Under the pieces are notes generated by a model that was not told the origin of the DNA, searched no databases, and worked only from the letters and a program-made list of their open reading frames with translations. DNA of 10,695 nt from Bacillota bacterium (lineage in GTDB: Bacteria; Bacillota; Sulfobacillia; RBS10-35; JAJYVM01). The stretch covers positions 1 through 10,695 of the forward strand of contig JAJYVM010000102.1 of the NCBI GenBank assembly GCA_021792015.1, in the 5' to 3' direction. The position numbers were made by a program, and so were the translations under genes. How positions within the stretch are numbered: position 1 is the first letter of the stretch; each line of letters opens with the position of its first letter. This document shows positions 1-6,302 of the stretch, piece by piece.

Positions 1-1106
1 GCCGCCCCCAGGTCCGCCAGCACCGCTCGCACGGTCGCCTCCGGCACGGCCTGGCCCACGGCCACCGCGCCCGCGCGCAGCGGCAGGACCCAGCGCAGCT
101 GGCCCGCGCGCGTCTTCTTGTCGTGCACCATGGCGGCCAGCAGCTGCTCGCGCCCGATGCCCGCCGGCAGCCGCGTGGGGAGCCGGGCCGCCTCGAGCAG
201 CCGGATCAGCCGCTCCTGGTCGGCCGCCGCCCAGCCCGAGCCCTGACGCCGGGCGATCTCCCCGGCCGCCACCAGGCCGACGGCCACGGCCTCGCCGTGG
301 TGCAGGCGGCCATAGCCGGCCACGGCCTCCAGGGCCTGGCCGAGGGTGTGGCCGAGGTTCAGGCACTGGCGGGCGCCGGACTCCTCCCGCTCGTCCCCGG
401 CGACCACGGCCGCCTTGATCCGCACCGAGCCCGCCACCACGCGCGCCAGCACGGCGGGGTCCGCCGCGAGGGCCCGCGGCAGCGCGGCCTCCACCTCGTC
501 GAGGTAGGCGGCGTCGGCCATCAGGCCGTGCTTGATCACCTCGGCCAGGCCGCAGCGCAGCTCCCGCCGCGGCAGGGTGGCCAGGGTCGCCACGTCTCCC
601 CAGCACAGCCGCGGCTGGTGGAAGGCCCCGATGAGGTTCTTGCCGAGCGGGTGGTTGACGGCCACCTTGCCGCCGACGCTGGCGTCCACCTGGGCCAGCA
701 GCGTCGTCGGCACCTGACAGAACGCGACCCCGCGGAAGAGGGTCGCGGCCACGAAGCCGGCGAGGTCGCCGACCACCCCGCCGCCCACGGCCACCACCCA
801 CGACCCGCGGTCGAGGCCCCCGGCGATGGCCGCGTCGTAAAGGCGCGCCGCCTGGCGGAGCGATTTGCTGCGCTCGCCGGCCGGCACGGTGGCGGGCACG
901 GCCGTGAAGCCGGCCCGGGCCAGCGACTCGGCCGCCGCCGCGCCGTAGCGCGACACCACACCCGCATCGGACACGAGCAGCACCCGCCGCCCGTGACCCA
1001 GGGCCGCCAGCGCCTCCCCCAGCCCGCCGAGGATGCCGGCGCCGACGACGACGTCATATCCGCGCTCGCCAAGCGCCACGCGCACGCGCTCCGCCGCCGC
1101 CGTCAC
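1..1106 (-). CDS. aroB: 3-dehydroquinate synthase AroB (3' end beyond window)
   Basis: This gene converts DAHP to 3-dehydroquinate, the second step of the shikimate pathway, in the cytoplasm with NAD and a divalent metal. Translation of the minus strand is open from GTG at 1106 to the window edge, giving 368 codons against a usual ~360, so the stop should lie just outside. Family motifs in order are the NAD-binding GGGVVGDLAGF (~108-118), QVPTTLLAQVDASVGGK (~131-147), the GKNLIGAFHQP stretch, AEVIKHG, NLGHT and HHGEAV, then a C-terminal DKKTR. Expected zinc ligands are E189, H253 and H270. Residue 257, usually histidine in the GHTxGHA motif, is glutamine here. The GTG overlaps the aroK stop as GTGA, implying translational coupling; GTGs at 1085 and 1079 are alternative starts. 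It is the last visible gene of the aroC-aroK-aroB operon. Confidence 0.95.
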   Translation of the reverse strand, partial: MTAAAERVRVALGERGYDVVVGAGILGGLGEALAALGHGRRVLLVSDAGVVSRYGAAAAESLARAGFTAVPATVPAGERSKSLRQAARLYDAAIAGGLDRGSWVVAVGGGVVGDLAGFVAATLFRGVAFCQVPTTLLAQVDASVGGKVAVNHPLGKNLIGAFHQPRLCWGDVATLATLPRRELRCGLAEVIKHGLMADAAYLDEVEAALPRALAADPAVLARVVAGSVRIKAAVVAGDEREESGARQCLNLGHTLGQALEAVAGYGRLHHGEAVAVGLVAAGEIARRQGSGWAAADQERLIRLLEAARLPTRLPAGIGREQLLAAMVHDKKTRAGQLRWVLPLRAGAVAVGQAVPEATVRAVLADLGA

Positions 1107-1633
1107 CTCCGCAACGCCCCCTCCCGCTCCGCACGCCGGAGCGCCTCCGCCGCCTGCCGGGCCGCATCCGCCGGCGCGCCGGCCGCGACGGTCAGATCCG
1201 CCACCTCGCGGTACCACGGCCCGCGGCGCTGAAGGTCGTCGCGCAGCACCGCGACCGGATCCGCCACCTGCAGCCGCGGTCGGCTGGCGGCTTGCGCAGC
1301 AAGCCGCCGCCACAATTCCTCAGGCTCGGCCCAGAGCAGGACCACCACGGCGCCCCCGTCCCGCAGGGCCGCCCGGTTGTCCGGCCGCACCACGATGCCG
1401 CCGCCCGTTGCGACCACCCGGTCGCCGAGGTCCAGCACCGCGCGCAGGGCGGCCGCCTCGCGCCCGCGAAAGCCCGCCTCGCCCTCCCTGGCGAAGATCT
1501 CGGCCACGCTGCCGCCCGCGTCGGCCTCTACCCATTCATCGGTGTCGACGAACGGCCGACGTAGGGCCGCCGCCGCCAGCCGCCCGACCGTGGACTTGCC
1601 GCTGCCCATCGCGCCCACCAGGACGAGGTTCAC
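1103..1633 (-). CDS. aroK: Shikimate kinase AroK
   Basis: This gene encodes a 176-residue cytoplasmic P-loop kinase that phosphorylates shikimate at the 3-hydroxyl using ATP. Visible motifs are the Walker A GAMGSGKST (7-15), the shikimate-binding DTDEWVE (30-36; D32 is the expected substrate aspartate), FRGRE with R56, the GGG of ATGGGI (77-79), a lid-like SRPRL (117-121) and a C-terminal PWYREVADLTV, close to the family PLYREVA motif. Length matches the family. The GTG start overlaps the aroC TGA by four bases (GTGA, 1630-1633) and the gene's own TGA overlaps the aroB GTG in the same way, so the three genes are coupled in one operon. A longer open frame continues upstream in this phase through aroC, but it is an antisense-of-frame artefact; homology begins at this GTG. 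Confidence 0.95.
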   Translation of the reverse strand: MNLVLVGAMGSGKSTVGRLAAAALRRPFVDTDEWVEADAGGSVAEIFAREGEAGFRGREAAALRAVLDLGDRVVATGGGIVVRPDNRAALRDGGAVVVLLWAEPEELWRRLAAQAASRPRLQVADPVAVLRDDLQRRGPWYREVADLTVAAGAPADAARQAAEALRRAEREGALRR

Positions 1634-2802
1634 CGCTCCGCCACCCGGGCGAGGTAGGCGTCGAGGTTGCGCCGCACCTCGCCCAGGCTGTCGCCGCCCG
1701 TCTTCTCCAGCAGGGCCTGCGCCAGCACGAAGGCGACGGCCGCCTCGCCGATGACGCTGGCCGCGGGCACCGCCGTCGTGTCCGAGCGCTCGTAGGCCGC
1801 CTCCACGGCCTCGTGGGTGCGGATGTCCACGCTGCGGAGGGGCCGCGGCAGGGTGGAGATCGGCTTGAGCGCGGCCCGCACCACCACCGGCTCGCCGTTG
1901 GTCATGCCGCCCTCGATGCCGCCGGCGCGGTTGCTGCCGCGCGCGTAGCGGCCCTCCCGGTAGAAGATCTCGTCGTGGACCTGCGAGCCGGGCCGCTCGG
2001 CCACGCCGAAGCCCAGGCCGATGCCCACGCCCTTGACGGCCGGGACGCTCATCAGCGCCTGCGCCAGCAGCCCGTCGAGGCGCCGGTCGTACGCCGCGTG
2101 CGTGCCGAGGCCCGGCGGCACCCCCTCGGCCACGACCTCGAAGACCCCGCCCAGGGTGTCCTTGCTCATCATGGCGTCGCGGATGGCCGCCTCCATGGCG
2201 GCGGTCGCGCCGGGATCGACGCAGTACACGGAGGATTCGGCGGCCCGCGCCGCGATCTCGGCCACGCCAAGGCCATCGGCCGGGGGCGCCTCCACCGGCC
2301 CGATGCGCACCACGTGGCCGGCGATGCGGATGCCGACGGCCTCCAGCAGCTGCAGGCAGATGGCGCCGACCGCCACCTTCATCGCCGTCTCGCGGGCGCT
2401 GGCCCGCTCCAGCACGTCGCGCAGGTCGTCGCGGTCGAACTTCAGCCCGCCCGCCAGGTCGGCGTGGCCCGGGCGCGGCCGCGTGAGGGCCCTCTCCGCC
2501 GCCTTGGCGGGGTCGACGCTGGCGGGGTCGGCGCCCAACACCCCCTGCCAGTTGGCGAAGTCTCGGTTCTCGATGCGGATGCCGATGGGGCTGCCGATGG
2601 CCTCCCCGGCGCGCACGCCGCAGAGCAGCTCGGCGTGGTCGCGCTCGATCTTCTGGCGGCCGCCGCGGCCGTAGCCCCCCTGGCGCCGGTGCAGGTGGCG
2701 GTCGATGAGCTCGGGCAGCACGGGGGCGCCGGCGGGCATCCCCTCCAGGATCCCGAGCAGGGCCGGCCCGTGGCTCTCGCCGGCGGTGAGGTAACGCAGC
2801 AT
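1630..2802 (-). CDS. aroC: Chorismate synthase AroC
   Basis: This gene encodes a 390-residue protein catalysing the last common aromatic step, EPSP to chorismate, with reduced FMN as cofactor. The start ATG gives the classic N-terminus MLRYLTAGESHGPALL, with the TAGESHG signature near residue 10. Other signatures are the RQKIERD stretch, RPRPGHADL, RASARETA, NRAGGIEGGMTNGEP and RPLRSVDIRTHE. The length fits the ~390-residue form common in Gram-positive phyla. On the minus strand the ATG is preceded by a purine-rich GGAGGG...AAGGGG stretch that can serve as ribosome binding site. The reading frame stays open for about 119 further codons upstream to 3159, but that extension is low-complexity and runs through the repeat array, so it is not coding. 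This is the first gene of the operon; I could not identify a clear promoter. Confidence 0.96.
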   Translation of the reverse strand: MLRYLTAGESHGPALLGILEGMPAGAPVLPELIDRHLHRRQGGYGRGGRQKIERDHAELLCGVRAGEAIGSPIGIRIENRDFANWQGVLGADPASVDPAKAAERALTRPRPGHADLAGGLKFDRDDLRDVLERASARETAMKVAVGAICLQLLEAVGIRIAGHVVRIGPVEAPPADGLGVAEIAARAAESSVYCVDPGATAAMEAAIRDAMMSKDTLGGVFEVVAEGVPPGLGTHAAYDRRLDGLLAQALMSVPAVKGVGIGLGFGVAERPGSQVHDEIFYREGRYARGSNRAGGIEGGMTNGEPVVVRAALKPISTLPRPLRSVDIRTHEAVEAAYERSDTTAVPAASVIGEAAVAFVLAQALLEKTGGDSLGEVRRNLDAYLARVAER

Positions 2803-3181
2803 GCCCCTTGATCCCTCCGCGATGACGGCAGCGTCGGCCGGACGCGCGATGTGGGTCCGCACCGGCCCGGAGCCACGGATGGCGCCAGGGCGGCGGAACG
2901 CAGCCGGCGCGCGCGGCCGTCGCGCACGAGTGGTTCCGATGGGGATTTTCGCACAGCCGGCGCGCGCACGCCTGCTCGACCGCCCGGACCGGCCGCTCGG
3001 GACGGAGTCGGCCGAGCTGCGTGGGGGATGGTGGAGAAGACCGGGAGAAGACCGGGAGAAGACCGGAAGAACAATCGGAAGAAGCACCGGAAGAAGACCG
3101 GGAGAAGCCCGGAAGAAGACGATCGGCGCACCCGGTCCGGCCGCCGCCACGTGGCGCACGGCGGTGGTGCGGAAGAGGTGG
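2803..3181. other. aroC upstream region without a convincing gene
   Basis: No reading frame here resembles a known protein, and the open frames are long only because the DNA is so GC-rich. The region contains the phased repeat array at 3034-3121 and a 14-base direct repeat CAGCCGGCGCGCGC at 2901-2914 and 2954-2967. It must contain the aroC leader, and probably the promoter unless transcription enters from the IS side. I found no -35/-10 pair worth reporting. Confidence 0.6.
3034..3121. repeat. Array of eight imperfect 11-12 bp GAAG/ACCGG repeats
   Basis: The plus strand reads as purine-rich units of the type GGAGAAGACCG or GGAAGAAGACC. Core GAAG (or GAAC) tetramers start at 3036, 3047, 3058, 3069, 3081, 3093, 3104 and 3115, so spacings are 11, 11, 11, 12, 12, 11 and 11. 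The first three units are identical and the rest diverge. The unit length is not a multiple of three, which argues against a coding repeat. In the aroC sense strand the array is pyrimidine-rich, with repeated CTTCTCCCGGT-type units. Confidence 0.85.
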
Positions 3182-3188
3182 TGTCAAC
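3182..3188 (-). repeat. Candidate IS607 right-end direct repeat GTTGACA
   Basis: On the minus strand this reads GTTGACA, in the same orientation as the copy at 5714-5720. It lies after the hairpin-rich tail of tnpB, where the right end is expected. A 7-mer could recur by chance; placement at both expected ends is the main support. Confidence 0.45.
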
Positions 3189-3480
3189 TGCTGCCTGATT
3201 TGCCTGACAAACCGCGACAGCCGTAGTTCGTGCCGCCCCAATCCGGCTTGCGCCGGTTGCCCCTGGTTCCTTCCCGCATGCCGGGCGAGGAGCCGACCCC
3301 ATACGCATGAGTGGAGTCGACGGGCCATTGGGAGTCGTCCCGCGCCTCTCGCGGCAAGCCGCTTTGCGCACTCACGCGGGACCAGCAACCAGCCCCACCA
3401 CTGGCCAGCGCCTTCCGACACTGGCCGCAAGGGCATCAGGCCGCAGGGGCATCCGTCGTTGACCTGACGTTAGCCCCCAC
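3189..3480 (-). ncRNA. Candidate TnpB guide RNA (omegaRNA) / IS right end
   Basis: TnpB nucleases use an RNA made from the 3' end of tnpB and the right end of the element. Here about 250 bases between the tnpB stop and the proposed right end have no supportable ORF but carry several compact hairpins: CCGGC-GCAA-GCCGG (3243-3256, a GNRA-type loop), CCCG...CGGG (3273-3285) and CGCG-CCTCT-CGCG (3341-3353). The expected guide would be the flanking sequence below 3182. Boundaries and identity are inferred from position and structure only. Confidence 0.45.
3192..3207 (+). repeat. Tandem TGCCTGA motif inside the IS right end
   Basis: The heptamer TGCCTGA occurs twice nine bases apart (3192-3198 and 3201-3207), just inside the proposed right end. 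A related GCCTGCC lies inside the left end on the opposite strand. Repeated short motifs near both ends are compatible with TnpA binding sites, which is an inference. Confidence 0.35.
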
Positions 3481-5040
3481 CGTCTCCGGTGAGCCCTCTC
3501 GGCTCGCGGCTGCGCCGGCCTTTCGGCCACGGCTTGCTTCGGCGGCCCGCTTCTCTTCGGCGGTCGGGTAGCGAAAAACCCGCTGCCACTTCCGCTGGAG
3601 GTTCAAGGCCGCCACGATGTTCGCGTCGCCCGTCCAGCCACAGTGCCCGCAGCGGAAGCGGCTTGGATAGCCGCGCCCATCCGGCGAGAACCTCTCGCCG
3701 AGATGGCTGCAGTGCGGGCAGGCTTGACTGGTCCAGGCGGGGTTCCGTTCGACCACCAGGATCCCGTGACATAGGGCCAGGTGCCGCACGTGTGCCAGCA
3801 CCTTGCCGCGCAGCCAGTACGCGCGCTTGCGGTTCGTCCTCCGACTCCAGGACAGGCCCCGTTCCGGGCGGTACGGTCTCAAGTGCTCGAAGATCAACAC
3901 CTGCAGCCCAGCGGCGACCGCCCAAGCCACTATGGCCGCCGCCACCCGCCAGGCCACCGCAGCATCCAGGTCGGCGATGTAGCGCCAGAGACCTGCGTTG
4001 CTCCGCTCACCTTTGATCGGTCGGCCGCTCCGCTTCTGCCGCCGCGCGACCTTCTGCAACACTTTCTCGCGCTTGGCGTTCTCGCGGGCGTGCCAGACGG
4101 TGCGGATGCCTCGGCAGTGCGGCCCCTCCCATGCAGCCGCGGCAGCGCTGTCCGCGTTGAGGTCGATGGTGCCAACCTTCAGGTCTGGCTCGGCCAGGCG
4201 GCGGGTCTCGGCCTTGCCTGCGATGGGCGTGCGCTTCTCGAACGGTAGGTGGAGCCACCAGCCATCCTGCTTGTGGATGATCGTGGGGCATTGGGCCACC
4301 CAGACTCCCGGCGCCGGGCGCAGGGCCTCCCGTTCCTCGTCGGTGCGGTGCTTCCGGCCTGCCGCGGCCATCCGCTGCTTCTGCTCGGCACGTGCGGCGG
4401 CGACCCGTTCCCGCTCCCGATCAGATTCCTGCAGCAAGGCATCCAGGTAAGAGGGGGCCTGCACGGGGAGGTTTGCCCATTCCCATCGGGCCCCATCCTT
4501 GACCTTCAGGCGCACAAAACCTCGGCGATAGTCGCCAAGGCGGACCTTGGCCATTTGCCCGTAGGCCATCAGGTGGGGGTGTGGGCGGGGCGGCTTAGGC
4601 TGCCGCCCCCGGCGCTTGGGGCCCGCCTTCTCCCAACGCCGCAGGTTGCTCAGGTACGCCTGCACGGCGCCAGAGGCTGCATGAATCGCCGCACGCCGCA
4701 GGTCCCTGGGACAGTCAGGGCAGGCCACCTCGAAGTCGCGCTCCGGGGGGATGTGGGGATGCGCCGACGTCGCCATCGTCACCGACTCCGCCCAGGTCAG
4801 CCGGTCCTTCTCGCTCCATGCGGCTTCTTTGGTCGTGCCCGCTTCGGGTCCGCTCCGCAGTAGCTTGCGGGCCTCAAACACCCCTGGGTGGTCGAGGAAG
4901 ATGCCTGTGTAGAAGGCGACTGCACGATCCCACACCGCAGTCGTGGCCCCCAGGGACGCGATCTTGCCAGGATTGGTGGAGGGGGAGATCCGGATACGCA
5001 CCGTGCGCACAGCCGGCACGCACTTCTGCTCAGCCGGCAA
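3436..5040 (-). CDS. tnpB: IS607-type TnpB, RNA-guided RuvC-family nuclease
   Basis: This is a long TnpB of up to 534 residues with a complete RuvC active site: TIDLNAD with D293, LIFEHL with E385, and GDANIVAALNL with D472. A zinc ribbon lies between the last two motifs (CPHC at 441-444, CGHC at 464-467), preceded by NPAWTSQ, typical of the family. The N-terminal half holds the RNA/DNA-binding wedge-type region and a basic linker (~130-170). The family is known to act as an omegaRNA-guided DNA endonuclease that helps retain the element after excision. The furthest start is TTG at 5040, overlapping the end of tnpA by 11 bases; in-frame GTG at 5019 or 5010 is equally possible. The basic, low-complexity tail after residue ~490 is unusual. 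No frameshift or stop is visible, in contrast to tnpA. Confidence 0.9.
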   Translation of the reverse strand: MPAEQKCVPAVRTVRIRISPSTNPGKIASLGATTAVWDRAVAFYTGIFLDHPGVFEARKLLRSGPEAGTTKEAAWSEKDRLTWAESVTMATSAHPHIPPERDFEVACPDCPRDLRRAAIHAASGAVQAYLSNLRRWEKAGPKRRGRQPKPPRPHPHLMAYGQMAKVRLGDYRRGFVRLKVKDGARWEWANLPVQAPSYLDALLQESDRERERVAAARAEQKQRMAAAGRKHRTDEEREALRPAPGVWVAQCPTIIHKQDGWWLHLPFEKRTPIAGKAETRRLAEPDLKVGTIDLNADSAAAAAWEGPHCRGIRTVWHARENAKREKVLQKVARRQKRSGRPIKGERSNAGLWRYIADLDAAVAWRVAAAIVAWAVAAGLQVLIFEHLRPYRPERGLSWSRRTNRKRAYWLRGKVLAHVRHLALCHGILVVERNPAWTSQACPHCSHLGERFSPDGRGYPSRFRCGHCGWTGDANIVAALNLQRKWQRVFRYPTAEEKRAAEASRGRKAGAAASREGSPETVGANVRSTTDAPAA

Positions 5041-5671
5041 GCCCCTCCGCCTCCTTCGCCGCCTCTTGGACCTTCCGCCGGAACTGCTGCGACCGGCTTC
5101 CGTACAGGCGGGCGGCGAAACAGGTCACGATGGCCAGCATGTCGGCCACCAGCTCCTGGGTTGCGTCTACCGCCACCGGACCATCGAGGACCTCGACCCG
5201 GACCCCGTGGGCCTGCAGCGCCTCGACCACATAGGCGAAACCGAAGCGCGCCAGGCGATCCTTGAACTCGATCAGCACGACGTCGATTTCGCCATCGGCG
5301 GCCATCCGAAACAGGCGGCGAAGCCCTCGGCGCTTCTCGTTCAGGCCACAAGCCCGCTCGGCCACCGCAGCCGTAACCTCATAACCACGATCCGCTGCCG
5401 CCGCCACCAAGCGATCCTTCTGCCGCTGCAGGTTGCCCGCCTCTACCTGCTTCTCGGATGAAACCCGAGCGTAGACACCGCAGCGTTCCTTGCCACCGGA
5501 CCTCGACCGCAGCAGGGCATCAATATCCCGCGACGAGAACCGGCGCTACCCGCTGTGCAAACGAGTGACCGGCACCAGCCGCCCGACCGCCTCCCAGCGG
5601 TAGATCGTGCGGACAGAGATGCCCAGTTGTTTCGCCGCCTGCCCCGTCGAGAGCACCCGTTCCCCTGCCAT
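5030..5671 (-). pseudogene. tnpA: IS607 serine-recombinase transposase TnpA, interrupted by in-frame TAG
   Basis: Read as one frame from ATG at 5671 to TGA at 5030, this is 214 codons, the normal IS607 TnpA size. It starts with a MerR-like helix-turn-helix (STGQAAKQLGISVRTIYRWE, ~9-28), then RLHSG-stop-RRFSSRDIDALLR, the catalytic motif VYARVSS, the SEKQ...NLQRQKDRL helix and a recombinase core with IEFKDRLARFGF. The TAG is codon 42 (5548-5546), in the loop where relatives have GGHRRF, and both flanks are otherwise perfectly conserved in frame. As written, the product ends after 41 residues without the catalytic serine. The next plausible restart, TTG at 5410, lies past that serine. The element may therefore be immobile, or the stop may be read through or be a sequencing error. 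Confidence 0.85.
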
Positions 5672-5677
5672 ATAGGC

Positions 5678-5706
5678 ATCATCCGATCAGTGGCAGGCGA
5701 TTTCAA
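5678..5706 (-). promoter_or_regulatory. Candidate tnpA promoter
   Basis: On the minus strand TTGAAA (5706-5701, five of six to the -35 consensus) is followed after 17 bases by GATGAT (5683-5678, four of six to the -10). Transcription would begin at or very near the tnpA ATG at 5671. No ribosome binding site precedes that ATG, so the transcript could be leaderless. The nearby TTGACA at the IS end is a better -35 but has no matching -10. Confidence 0.35.
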
Positions 5707-5713
5707 GGCCAAA

Positions 5714-5720
5714 TGTCAAC
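5714..5720 (-). repeat. Candidate IS607 left-end direct repeat GTTGACA
   Basis: This is the second copy of the 7-mer seen at 3182-3188, same orientation, about 45 bases upstream of the tnpA start. The DJ-1/GlxA-like reading frame loses its family resemblance here, which independently supports a junction. Confidence 0.5.
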
Positions 5721-5914
5721 CCCACGACGCGCCCCTCCGCCAACCGGACGGCTTGGAAGCGGTCGGCGAGCGCGTCTCGCCACCGCCGGTGCGTGGTCGC
5801 TTGGCGGAGGTCCAGCAGCCCGGCGCGCGCCAGCAGGAGGGCGCCGGTGAAGACCGATGCCACGATCGAGGCACGCCCCGCCTGATGGCGGACGGAAGCG
5901 ACCAGCGGACCACG
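5720..5914 (-). pseudogene. Remnant of a DJ-1/PfpI (GlxA-type) domain protein
   Basis: About 65 codons on the minus strand match the core of the amidotransferase-like domain found in GlxA-family AraC regulators: ASVFTGALLLARAGLLD followed by ATTHRRWRDALADRF. The family consensus is close to ASVCTGAxLLAxAGLLDGRRATTHW. The nucleophile cysteine is replaced by phenylalanine (a TTC codon, one base from TGC) and the THW tryptophan by arginine. The frame then runs into the IS607 left end and stops at 5687 after about ten foreign codons. Upstream the frame shifts. No C-terminal HTH portion was found on the far side of the IS. This is a decayed fragment rather than a working gene; identification rests on one strong motif block. 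Confidence 0.6.
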
Positions 5915-6130
5915 TGGCCGCCGGCGCGGGCGTACGCGGCCAGGGCGTCGTCGCCGCCTCCGTTGGGCGGATAGATGGCGCGAAAGTCGGCCAGGCGAAC
6001 GGCCCCCCAGGCGACCCCCCGCTCCGTGACCATGGCGAAGGCCTGGCGCTGCGCCTGCCAGAGCCCCCCAGGCCGCAGTCACCGCGAATGCCAGGAGGAG
6101 GGCGCGGGCGGTCGTCCCGGCCCGGATTCC
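5915..6130 (-). pseudogene. Frameshifted remnant with one membrane segment, family unknown
   Basis: The minus strand encodes a hydrophobic stretch ARALLLAFAVTAAWG at about 6112-6063 and then, in another frame, WQAQRQAFAMVTERGVAW continuing to IYPPNGGGDDALAAYARAGG. The two join cleanly if one base is removed from the six-C run at 6064-6069, giving TAAWGLWQAQRQ. A second frame change near 5915 would join it to the DJ-1-like fragment, but they may be unrelated. It resembles a membrane anchor followed by a short soluble region; I do not recognise the family. A sequencing slip in the homopolymer is possible. Confidence 0.4.
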
Positions 6131-6236
6131 CCAGCCTCCCCGGGCAAGATGGCGCCTTGCGCGATCGTCGTCGCGACCCCCACCGCCCGGCCACAGCACG
6201 GCGCCCACGAACTCGCGCGTCTTGTCCCCGACCCTA

Positions 6237-6265
6237 TTGCCAAATCGGGCCGGCGGGCATATGGT
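6237..6265 (+). promoter_or_regulatory. Candidate promoter of the HtrA-like gene
   Basis: TTGCCA (6237-6242, five of six to the -35 consensus) and TATGGT (6260-6265, four of six to the -10) are separated by exactly 17 bases. TATAGT at 6270-6275 is an alternative -10 but lacks a spaced -35. The AT content stands out against the GC-rich surroundings. Confidence 0.55.
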
Positions 6266-6302
6266 CAAATATAGTCAGACCACTGGAGAGAAGGCGTCGC
6301 AC

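Larger units (their letters stand above)
3182..5720 (-). mobile_element. IS607-family insertion sequence (tnpA interrupted, tnpB intact)
   Basis: The element pairs a serine-recombinase transposase (tnpA) with an overlapping downstream RuvC nuclease gene (tnpB), the defining arrangement of IS607. The proposed ends rest on a 7-bp direct repeat, GTTGACA in minus-strand sense, at 5720-5714 and 3188-3182, which bracket both genes and the structured right-end tail. The left boundary also coincides with the point where a DJ-1/GlxA-like coding remnant loses homology. IS607 elements normally lack long terminal inverted repeats and target duplications, so exact boundaries are uncertain by several bases. 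At about 2.5 kb it is longer than typical because tnpB is long. Confidence 0.8.

Noticed and set aside
123..1232. Long plus-strand open frame of 369 codons over aroB
   Set aside because: It is antisense to a gene with clear AroB motifs, has low-complexity Arg/Gly/His-rich translation, and is a product of high GC content.
3034..3121. CRISPR array
   Set aside because: Units are 11-12 bp, contiguous and without spacers; no cas genes are in the window.
2803..3159. N-terminal extension of AroC of about 119 residues
   Set aside because: The frame is open but low-complexity, crosses the repeat array, and AroC homology starts exactly at the ATG at 2802, which has a purine-rich ribosome site.
2801..3467. 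Plus-strand ORFs across the repeat array and IS right end
   Set aside because: Basic, low-complexity translations with no family resemblance and no ribosome sites; they span the IS junction.
5443..5712. 89-codon minus-strand ORF overlapping tnpA
   Set aside because: It is a different frame over the conserved tnpA helix-turn-helix coding sequence and resembles nothing.
5714..5719. TTGACA at the IS left end as the tnpA -35 box
   Set aside because: It matches the consensus perfectly but has no -10-like sequence 15-19 bases downstream; TTGAAA/GATGAT is a better pair.
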